Assembly: GCA_031254255.1 (NCBI GenBank)
Contig: JAIRUT010000001.1
Coordinates: 1 to 5,621 of the forward strand
Length of the DNA stretch: 5,621 nucleotides
Source of the DNA: Coriobacteriales bacterium
Lineage (GTDB): Bacteria; Actinomycetota; Coriobacteriia; Coriobacteriales; UBA8131
Direction: 5' to 3'
In this document: positions 1 to 5,003 of the stretch, piece after piece
Layout: each line of letters starts with the position of its first letter
Position numbering within the stretch: the first letter of the stretch is position 1
The notes under the pieces: generated by a model
What the model saw: the letters and a program-made list of their open reading frames with translations, nothing else
Databases searched by the model: none
What the model was told of the DNA's origin: nothing
Program-made: the position numbers and the translations under genes

Positions 1-10
1 GCCAAAACTT

Positions 11-14
11 GGAG
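11..14 (+). promoter_or_regulatory. Ribosome binding site of gpmI
   Basis: GGAG lies nine bases before the ATG at 24. The reading frame is also open back to a TTG at 9, but that TTG overlaps this Shine-Dalgarno and has only eight bases before it in the window. The RBS therefore favours ATG 24 as the start. Confidence 0.6.
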
Positions 15-23
15 ATATGGGAA

Positions 24-1688
24 ATGAACCAAGACATTAGAACTCCGGTATTACTTGCCATACTGGATGGAGTTGGCATAACCGAGTCTGGGACTGGCAA
101 TGCCCTCGCTTCGGCTAACGCCCCGTACCTACACGAGCTATTCAGCGACACCCGTTGGCCCTGCGTGACCCTCCAAGCATCGGGGCGGGCAGTTGGCCTG
201 CCTGTAGGCCAGATGGGAAACTCTGAGGTCGGGCACCTGAATATCGGTGCCGGGCGGGTCGTGAACCAAGAGCTGACCCGGATCGATGTGGCCATCGAGG
301 ACGGGACACTGAGGGAAAATCCGGTCTTTGCTGATGCCTTCGCAATGCTGGCTGCTTCTGGTGGTAGCGGAAACACCCTGCACATCTTCGGTCTACTCTC
401 CGATGGGGGAGTACACAGCGAACAAGCCCACCTTGAAGCTTTACTTGACTTGGCTGTAGAAAAGGGTGTTCGACAAATCGCTGTCCATGCTTTCTTTGAT
501 GGACGTGATGTCTCCCCAACTTCAGGAGTGGCTTACCTTGCTCGTCTATGCAGTTATTTGGATAAGTTAAACAGTGCCAACCCCAGTTTGGATGCCAGGA
601 TAAACACGCTTTGTGGACGCTATTACGCAATGGACAGAGACAAGCGCTGGGAGCGGGTAGCTGAGGCCTACAAGGCAATTGCGGATCCTGAAACCTTGCC
701 ACTATATTCATTGAGCGACACCACCGCCTTGGATGCTGCTCTGAAATCCGGCAGTGGCCTTCGTCTAGGTGCTCCGGTTGATCCCATCGCAGTGCTGAAA
801 GCCTCCTATGCTGCTGGCATTACAGATGAATTTATTACACCCATATCCCTCAACAATCAAGGAGTAGGCGACGGCGACACCCTGGTCTTCTTCAACTTCC
901 GCCCGGATCGTGCCCGTGAGTTGACCCGCAGCTTCATAGACCCAAAGTTCGATGGCTTCCAGCGCTCGCATTTTCCAAAAATCCGGTATATCTGCATGAC
1001 CGAATATGATCCGGAGTTCGAGGAACGCTTCGAAGCAGAAGTCGCATTCCCAAAAAGCTTCCCAGAAAATGTCCTGGCAGACTACCTCTCCAACCTCGGG
1101 CTCAAGCAGCTGCATATCGCTGAAACTGAGAAGTACGCCCACGTCACCTTCTTCCTGAATGGTGGCATTGAGGAGGCAAAACCGGGGGAGGAACGCATCC
1201 TTATCAACAGCCCCAAGGTGGCAACTTACGACTTGCAACCAGAGATGAGTGCACCGGAAGTCACCACAGCGCTAACAACGGCTATCCGAGAGCAGCGCGC
1301 CGATGTCTACATAGTGAACTATGCCAATGGAGACATGGTGGGTCACACCGGCAACCTGGAGGCCGCAAAGACGGCCGTCCAAGCAGTAGACGGCCTGCTC
1401 AAACAGGTGGTAGATGAGATACTTAAGCAGGACGGCATCGCCCTGGTAACAGCCGACCACGGCAACTGCGACCAGATGTTCGCCGAAGATGGCACAGTCT
1501 GGACAGCCCATTCCTTAAACCCAGTACCATTCGTGTTGCTCTGCAAGGAATCCGAAGGCCAAGATCGCAGATGGTCCCTGAATCACAAACTGAAGGGCCG
1601 GCTAGCAGACATTGCCCCCACGTTACTGGACACAATGAACCTCCCCAGCCCACCAGAATTCGAAGGCGTCTCACTGCTTGTGCGCTAA
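24..1688 (+). CDS. gpmI: 2,3-bisphosphoglycerate-independent phosphoglycerate mutase
   Basis: This cytoplasmic enzyme of lower glycolysis and gluconeogenesis interconverts 3- and 2-phosphoglycerate with two metal ions (usually Mn2+) and a phosphoserine intermediate. It belongs to the alkaline phosphatase superfamily. From ATG 24 it is 554 residues, somewhat longer than the usual 510 or so. Visible catalytic elements, in order: the N-terminal metal Asp15 in LDGVG; nucleophile Ser67 in MGNSEVGH; His131 in GGVHS; Arg161-Asp162 in DGRD; Arg293 and Arg296 in FRPDRAR; Lys370 in ETEKYAHVTFF; metal ligands Asp437 and His441 in NGDMVGHTG; Asp478-His479 in TADHGN; and His496 in HSLNPVPF. Residues 1-80 and about 350-554 form the phosphatase half, and the middle forms the transferase half. 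Extra length sits partly in a loop around residues 223-250. The usual DGWG motif reads DGVG here. It is convergent with rnpB and its 3' gap is 47 bases. The function call is very secure. Confidence 0.98.
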   Translation: MNQDIRTPVLLAILDGVGITESGTGNALASANAPYLHELFSDTRWPCVTLQASGRAVGLPVGQMGNSEVGHLNIGAGRVVNQELTRIDVAIEDGTLRENPVFADAFAMLAASGGSGNTLHIFGLLSDGGVHSEQAHLEALLDLAVEKGVRQIAVHAFFDGRDVSPTSGVAYLARLCSYLDKLNSANPSLDARINTLCGRYYAMDRDKRWERVAEAYKAIADPETLPLYSLSDTTALDAALKSGSGLRLGAPVDPIAVLKASYAAGITDEFITPISLNNQGVGDGDTLVFFNFRPDRARELTRSFIDPKFDGFQRSHFPKIRYICMTEYDPEFEERFEAEVAFPKSFPENVLADYLSNLGLKQLHIAETEKYAHVTFFLNGGIEEAKPGEERILINSPKVATYDLQPEMSAPEVTTALTTAIREQRADVYIVNYANGDMVGHTGNLEAAKTAVQAVDGLLKQVVDEILKQDGIALVTADHGNCDQMFAEDGTVWTAHSLNPVPFVLLCKESEGQDRRWSLNHKLKGRLADIAPTLLDTMNLPSPPEFEGVSLLVR

Positions 1689-1728
1689 TGGATTGCCTTT
1701 GGGTCATAGGTGATTGCATTGAAGCGCA
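1681..1728. other. Inverted repeat over the gpmI stop codon, between convergent 3' ends
   Basis: TGCGCT-AATG (1681-1690) is complementary to CATT (1717-1720) and AGCGCA (1723-1728), with a two-base GA bulge and a 26-base loop. This gives ten pairs in total, and a weak inner CCT/AGG pairing is possible. It contains the gpmI TAA stop and lies just beyond the rnpB 3' end, so it could block 3' degradation or slow polymerase from either side. Neither side has a U-tract, so it is not a classical intrinsic terminator. The terminator role is a guess. Confidence 0.3.
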
Positions 1729-1735
1729 TTAAAGG

Positions 1736-2107
1736 GCTGCAGTGGGACGATAAGCCGGATTCTGTCTTGTGTGGCCATTTATCTGGGGACAGTGTCGCCA
1801 CTGACCTCTTGCGGGCAACCCGAGTGTCGATCGGGCCGATCTTAGCCACTCCTATTTGCCGTTGCTCCGGATGGGGTTTGCCAAGCCGCATTGTTGCCAA
1901 TGCGCTGGTGCGCTCTTACCGCACCGTTTCAGCTTTTCTCCTGTTCCGCAAAACGGGGTGGGAGAGTTTTCTTTTCTGTGGCACTTTCCGTCGGATCGCT
2001 CCGCCCAGCCGTTAGCTGGCATCCTGCCCTTTGGAGTCCGGACTTTCCTCACTTCAAGGCCTTCTGGAGGGATGGACTTGAAGCGCGGCCACATGTCCCA
2101 CTGCAAC
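1736..2107 (-). ncRNA. rnpB: RNase P RNA, bacterial type A (M1 RNA)
   Basis: This is the catalytic RNA of RNase P, which removes the 5' leader from pre-tRNA with the RnpA protein. Read on the minus strand, the conserved blocks appear in order. GAGGAAAGTCCGGAC (P4 5' side) is near the start, followed by AGGGCAGGATGCCAG, then CCACAGAAA. Next come GGTAAGAGCGCACCAG, GAGCAACGGCAAATAGG, a GGGTTGCCCGC segment that fits the CCA-binding L15 loop, and GACAGAATCCGGCTTAT near the 3' end. P1 is a 13-bp helix with one G-U, pairing 2095-2107 with 1736-1748, and it sets the ends to within a few bases. P3 is CTTCAAG/CTTGAAG. P12 at 1887-1904 is capped by a GNRA loop (GCAA). A GATCG/CGATC hairpin lies in the P16/P17 area. 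The length of about 372 nt fits a type A RNA. It is convergent with gpmI and divergent from the regulator gene at 2307. No U-rich intrinsic terminator is visible at its 3' end. Any protein ORF drawn across this stretch is spurious. Confidence 0.98.
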
Positions 2108-2115
2108 TTAATACG

Positions 2116-2121
2116 ATTTTA
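2116..2121 (-). promoter_or_regulatory. Candidate -10 box of rnpB
   Basis: On the minus strand TAAAAT ends about seven bases before the predicted RNA 5' end (2107-2109), the expected position for a sigma-70-type -10 element. No convincing -35 is present at 16-18 bases upstream (the site reads CAGCAG). The call rests on position and on one partial consensus match. Confidence 0.4.
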
Positions 2122-2172
2122 CAGCAATGACACAATCTCTGCTGCGCTTCTGGTAGTCTATCTATGAATAAA

Positions 2173-2198
2173 TGATCGGGTGGAACAAGCACCGATTG
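2173..2198. other. Bulged hairpin in the rnpB-regulator spacer
   Basis: ATCGGGTG (2175-2182) pairs with CACCGAT (2190-2196) with one unpaired G and a seven-base loop. Two further G-T pairs extend it to 2173-2198. It lies in the divergent 199-base spacer, which otherwise shows no gene and no clear promoter for the regulator. It has no U-tract on either strand, so a terminator is unlikely. An operator or a chance structure are both possible. Confidence 0.25.
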
Positions 2199-2295
2199 AT
2201 TGATCGTTTCCGAGAAAAATACATCTTCGATGTTACGAAATGGCCGATCAGCACATAGGCACCGTAAAACTTCCATAGCAATAAACCGATGATTC

Positions 2296-2300
2296 GAGGG
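2296..2300 (+). promoter_or_regulatory. Ribosome binding site of the XRE-cupin regulator
   Basis: GAGGG is followed by a six-base spacer and ATG 2307. An in-frame ATG at 2289 would place this Shine-Dalgarno inside the coding region and has no purine-rich site of its own, so 2307 is taken as the start. Confidence 0.7.
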
Positions 2301-2306
2301 ATACTT

Positions 2307-2909
2307 ATGAAACCAAAGATGACAGAGATTTCTCAAAGAATCCGCTCGCTGCGAGAGGATTTGGGGCTGACTCCAGCCGATATGGCAATCGCTACCGGTC
2401 GAAGTGAGGAGGAGTATCTGGACCAAGAGTCCGGAAAAAGCGACCTTAGCTTTACCTTCCTTTACAAGTGCGCCGACAGATTCGGCGTCGACATGATTGA
2501 GCTTCTGACTGGAGAGGCCCCGCACCTGACCGGCTACTCCCTTGTCCGCTCTGGACAAGGCCTTTCCGTCAAGCGTCGGGCTGGTTTTGAATATCTGCAC
2601 CAGGCGCCCTTTTTCAAAGACAAGCTCTGTGAGCCCTTTATAGTCACCGCACCTTATATAGAGGAGGAGCAAAACCAGCCGATCCATCTCAGCTCCCATA
2701 CCGGCCAAGAGCTGGACTACGTGATCAGCGGCCGTCTGCGTTTTGCCTTTGAGGACCATATCGAAGAGCTGGAGCCAGGTGACACGCTCTTCTACGACTC
2801 GTCCCGAGGGCACGGCATGATCGCCATCGGTGGTGAGCCCTGCATGTTTTTGGCGATAGTATTGAAGCCCAACGACACTCATACGGAAGACTTCGTCGAG
2901 ATATCTTGA
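2307..2909 (+). CDS. XRE-family transcriptional regulator with C-terminal cupin sensor
   Basis: This is a predicted cytoplasmic DNA-binding regulator of 200 residues. Residues 8-69 form a lambda-repressor-like helix-turn-helix: RIRSLREDLGLTPADMA leads into the turn, and the ADRFGVDMIELLTGE segment closes the domain. Residues about 105-187 form a small beta-barrel cupin. Cupin motif 1 is seen as H131-TGQ-E135 followed by six residues and G142, and motif 2 as EPGDTLFYDSS with H169-G170. The usual HxH pair is incomplete because position 129 is Ser, although His127 lies nearby. Metal binding is therefore uncertain. In this family the cupin senses a small molecule and sets repressor or activator activity; the ligand cannot be read from sequence. 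The gene lies 106 bases upstream of, and in the same direction as, an acyl-CoA synthetase. From recollection such pairs recur in Clostridia and Coriobacteriia, so control of that ligase is the natural inference. No clear promoter is visible in its own upstream spacer. Confidence 0.92.
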   Translation: MKPKMTEISQRIRSLREDLGLTPADMAIATGRSEEEYLDQESGKSDLSFTFLYKCADRFGVDMIELLTGEAPHLTGYSLVRSGQGLSVKRRAGFEYLHQAPFFKDKLCEPFIVTAPYIEEEQNQPIHLSSHTGQELDYVISGRLRFAFEDHIEELEPGDTLFYDSSRGHGMIAIGGEPCMFLAIVLKPNDTHTEDFVEIS

Positions 2910-2957
2910 GCGGGCAAGGAGTAGCTGAACAGTCTGCTTTTGTTAATGCATGATTTA

Positions 2958-2970
2958 CTTATTTTATAAG
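2958..2970. promoter_or_regulatory. Palindromic candidate operator upstream of the acyl-CoA synthetase
   Basis: CTTAT-TTT-ATAAG is a perfect 5-3-5 inverted repeat. It ends 19 bases before the TATAAT box, so it covers the region where a -35 element would lie. A dimeric XRE protein would bind a site of this size, and the regulator gene directly upstream is the obvious candidate. I found no second copy in front of the regulator gene itself. The stretch is AT-rich, so chance occurrence is a real alternative. Confidence 0.4.
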
Positions 2971-2989
2971 ATATATTGGCATATTTGTT

Positions 2990-2995
2990 TATAAT
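2990..2995 (+). promoter_or_regulatory. Candidate -10 box of the acyl-CoA synthetase gene
   Basis: A perfect TATAAT lies 20 bases before ATG 3016, inside an AT-rich segment (2939-3015) that contrasts with the genes on both sides. No good -35 is seen at 16-18 bases upstream, which suits a promoter needing an activator or one overlapped by an operator. If used, transcription would start near 3002, giving a leader of only about 14 bases. Confidence 0.5.
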
Positions 2996-3015
2996 AGAAA
3001 GAGATTAAGCAAATT

Positions 3016-4809
3016 ATGAGAAAATTATATGAGCGCTATGTTGATGAGCACTACGACGAAGACGGCCTGTTGGTCCATTTCAAGCTGCATTGGCCTGAGG
3101 ATTACAACTTTGCCTACGATATAGTTGATGATATTGCCGAGGCTGAGCCGGATCGCCCAGCCATGGTCTGGTGCAATCCGGAAGGGGAGGAGCATTGTTT
3201 CACCTTCGCTGACCTGAAGTACTGGAGTGACAAGACTGCGAACTTCCTGGTCTCGACTGGCGTCAAGGCCGGCGATCTTGTATTGGTAATCCTGCGCCGG
3301 CACTATCAGTTCTGGTTCATGGCCCTCGCTTTGACCAAAATCGGGGCGGTTGTGGTTCCGGCGACCTTTATGCTCAAAGAACACGATCTCGAGTACCGCG
3401 TCAACAGTGCCGACATCGCCACTGTGGTCTGCACTGATGTCGGGGACATAGCAGATGTAGTCGACAATTCCTTCGCGAACTGCCCGAGCCTGAAAACACG
3501 GATCCTCGTCAATGGCGGTGGCGGCGGTGTCGGTTCTCGAAATACACCTGATGATAGCAGGCTTTCCGGCCCTGATGGAATCTGCAGTATGCCGGCAGTA
3601 CGTGAAGGTTGGCTGGACTTCAATACCGAGGTTTTGGCGGCCAGTGCTGAATTCACGAGACGTCCGACCAAGGCCGCGGATCCAATGATCATGTACTTCT
3701 CCTCCGGAACCGCCGGCAATCCCAAGATGGTGCTACATGACAGTAGCTATTCCTTGGGTCACTTAGGTACCGCCCGCCACTGGCAGCAGATCAGAAGCGA
3801 CGGGGGAATCCACTTCACGATTGCCGACACCGGTTGGGGCAAGGCTGTTTGGGGCAAGCTCTACGGGCAATTCGTAATGGAAGCCGCCATCTTCACCTAC
3901 GATTTTGACCGTTTTGTCCCAGAGGAGATCTGTGCCTTGATCCAGAAGTATCAAATCTCCACCTTCTGTGTCCCGCCGACAATGTATAGAATGATTATGA
4001 ATATACCAAACCTGGGCGACTACGACCTCAGCTCTATCGAGCACTCCGTGACCGCTGGCGAAGCCCTCAGTCCGGATCTCTTCGAAAGCTGGCGCAAACA
4101 TACTGGGCTCTACATCTTTGAGGGCTTTGGCCAAACGGAGACACCTGTTACCATCTGCAACATCAACAGGATGCTACCCAAGCCGGGTTCCATGGGTCGT
4201 CCCTTGCCGCTTTACCATACTCGACTGCTGGATGAGGACGGTAAGGAATGCGCCATGGGCCAGACCGGCGAAATATGCATCCGCACTAATACGGGAGATC
4301 CCGATCAGCCATATCCGCCGGGGATCTTGTTGGAATACTATCGTGATCCGAAAAAGACGGCTGAGGCGATATGCGACGGCTGGTATCATTCCGGCGACTT
4401 GGCCTGGATGGATGAAGAGGGATATTACTGGTATGTCGGGCGCAATGACGATGTCATCAAGTCCAGTGGCTATCGCATCGGCCCATTTGAGATCGAAAGC
4501 GTCTTGATTGAGCATCCGGCAGTCGCGGAATGCGCCATCACCGGTGTGCCGGACCCCCTGCGGGGCACGACCGTGAAGGCTACTGTTGTGCTGGCAGCAG
4601 GCTACACGCCCAGCGATGAGCTGACCGCCGAACTCCAGGAATGGGTCAAGCAAGAGACTGCTCCTTACAAGTATCCGCGTATCGTCTCCTATATAGATGC
4701 CCTGCCAAAGACCGTAAACGGCAAGATCCGCCGCGCAGCGATCCGAGCAGCGGACACGGAAGATGCCGACTCGGTAAGCAGGCGGGCCCCGGAGGAATTC
4801 GGCGGCTGA
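3016..4809 (+). CDS. Acyl-CoA synthetase, AMP-forming (ANL superfamily, medium-chain/ACSM-like)
   Basis: The enzyme activates a carboxylic acid with ATP to an acyl-AMP and then transfers it to CoA. It is soluble, 597 residues, with no signal peptide or membrane segment. The N-terminal adenylation domain spans about residues 1-475. It carries the phosphate loop YFSSGTAGNPK (227-237), DTGWGKAVWG (271-280), and FGQTET (371-376). The ribose-binding Asp461 lies in YHSGDL. The hinge GRNDD (475-479), the CoA-side IKSSGYR (481-487), and PKTVNGKIRR with catalytic Lys570 form the mobile C-terminal domain. The DTGW and ETAPYKYPR signatures point to the medium-chain/ACSM branch and away from long-chain FadD. 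Substrate is not determinable; medium-chain fatty acids or aromatic acids are candidates. A glycine-rich loop (167-171) begins a stretch to about 192 that looks longer than in relatives. The upstream frame is closed by a TAG at 2995-2997, so ATG 3016 is the first possible ATG start. Its Shine-Dalgarno is poor (AGAG near 3000-3003). Likely controlled by the adjacent XRE-cupin protein. Confidence 0.95.
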   Translation: MRKLYERYVDEHYDEDGLLVHFKLHWPEDYNFAYDIVDDIAEAEPDRPAMVWCNPEGEEHCFTFADLKYWSDKTANFLVSTGVKAGDLVLVILRRHYQFWFMALALTKIGAVVVPATFMLKEHDLEYRVNSADIATVVCTDVGDIADVVDNSFANCPSLKTRILVNGGGGGVGSRNTPDDSRLSGPDGICSMPAVREGWLDFNTEVLAASAEFTRRPTKAADPMIMYFSSGTAGNPKMVLHDSSYSLGHLGTARHWQQIRSDGGIHFTIADTGWGKAVWGKLYGQFVMEAAIFTYDFDRFVPEEICALIQKYQISTFCVPPTMYRMIMNIPNLGDYDLSSIEHSVTAGEALSPDLFESWRKHTGLYIFEGFGQTETPVTICNINRMLPKPGSMGRPLPLYHTRLLDEDGKECAMGQTGEICIRTNTGDPDQPYPPGILLEYYRDPKKTAEAICDGWYHSGDLAWMDEEGYYWYVGRNDDVIKSSGYRIGPFEIESVLIEHPAVAECAITGVPDPLRGTTVKATVVLAAGYTPSDELTAELQEWVKQETAPYKYPRIVSYIDALPKTVNGKIRRAAIRAADTEDADSVSRRAPEEFGG

Positions 4810-4831
4810 AGACTAGCGCACAAAGTTGGCT
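4795..4831 (+). repeat. Imperfect direct repeat, copy 1 (synthetase 3' end)
   Basis: This 37-base unit starts GAATTCGGCG, includes the synthetase TGA stop, and ends GTTGGCT. It matches 4863-4897 at 31 of 35 aligned positions with a two-base gap. The period is 68 bases. Both copies would read Glu-Phe-Gly-(Gly/Asp)-stop in their own frames, which suggests a local duplication of the gene end. Confidence 0.8.
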
Positions 4832-4862
4832 GTATCCAGTCGATGGCTCAGCAGAGGTCAAC

Positions 4863-4897
4863 GAATTCGGCGACTGACGACTAACGCAAGGTTGGCT
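4863..4897 (+). repeat. Imperfect direct repeat, copy 2 (intergenic)
   Basis: This is the second copy of the unit at 4795-4831, now outside any gene. The four mismatches and the small gap show it is not a recent exact duplication. Its terminal GTTGGCT forms the 5' arm of the hairpin at 4891-4919. Confidence 0.8.
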
Positions 4898-4919
4898 TCC
4901 AAACATATGGACAGCCAAC
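4891..4919 (+). other. Hairpin 1 of the valS leader, with an alternative partner
   Basis: GTTGGCTTCC (4891-4900) pairs with GGA-c-AGCCAAC (4909-4919): ten pairs, one bulged C, an eight-base loop. The 3' arm ACAGCCAAC (4911-4919) is also perfectly complementary over nine bases to GTTGGCTGT at 4825-4833 in repeat copy 1. The two pairings exclude one another. No U-tract follows, so it is not a standard terminator. Confidence 0.5.
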
Positions 4920-4923
4920 AGGA

Positions 4924-4936
4924 GGCGCCAAGCGCC
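4924..4936 (+). other. Hairpin 2 of the valS leader
   Basis: GGCGC-CAA-GCGCC is a perfect five-pair GC-rich stem with a three-base loop. It begins five bases after hairpin 1 and directly abuts hairpin 3. Its role is unknown. Confidence 0.45.
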
Positions 4937-4967
4937 GGAGTGCTATTATTTTCCCTGATAGCATTTC
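4937..4967 (+). other. Hairpin 3 of the valS leader
   Basis: GGAGTGCTAT (4937-4946) pairs with ATAGCATTTC (4958-4967), including a six-base perfect core TGCTAT/ATAGCA and two G-T pairs. Two weak inner pairs shorten the loop to seven bases. It sits about 26 bases before the valS Shine-Dalgarno. It overlaps a candidate extended -10 box, so it may act in DNA, in RNA of read-through transcripts, or not at all. Confidence 0.4.
4941..4949 (+). promoter_or_regulatory. Candidate extended -10 promoter of valS
   Basis: TGC-TATTAT matches the TGn extended -10 pattern, which can work without a good -35; the -35 position reads GGAGGC. A start near 4956 would give a leader of about 48 bases before GTG 5004. 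It lies inside the hairpin 3 inverted repeat. Confidence 0.4.
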
Positions 4968-4992
4968 ACAGATTGATGCCCAATGGCAAACG

Positions 4993-4998
4993 AAAGGA
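4993..4998 (+). promoter_or_regulatory. Ribosome binding site of valS
   Basis: AAAGGA lies five bases before GTG 5004. An in-frame ATG at 4983 has no purine-rich site before it and would put this Shine-Dalgarno inside the gene. The GTG start is therefore preferred. Confidence 0.65.
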
Positions 4999-5003
4999 CT
5001 AGC

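Noticed and set aside
1710..2167. Overlapping + strand frames of 79-103 codons.
   Set aside because: They are the complement of rnpB, whose conserved RNA blocks and helices explain the sequence.
2049..2882. A 277-codon open frame on the minus strand.
   Set aside because: It runs antisense to the XRE-cupin gene and into the rnpB 5' end; its translation shows no recognisable domain, while the + strand protein is a clear family member.
4641..4877. A 78-codon + frame overlapping the synthetase 3' end.
   Set aside because: It is a shifted-frame shadow; its start lies inside the conserved synthetase C-terminus and it has no convincing ribosome site.
4825..4919. A small MITE-like element with 9-bp inverted ends GTTGGCTGT/ACAGCCAAC.
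   Set aside because: No target-site duplication flanks it, and the left end lies in a local direct repeat that already explains one arm.
4924..4967. Intrinsic terminator of the synthetase transcript.
   Set aside because: Neither hairpin is followed by a run of T on the + strand, and the TATTATTTT stretch is inside the loop of hairpin 3 rather than after a stem.
4810..5003. A T-box riboswitch ahead of valS.
   Set aside because: No T-box core (AGGGTGG-ACCGCG type or a UGGN bulge context), no Stem I features and no terminator/antiterminator with a U-tract were found.
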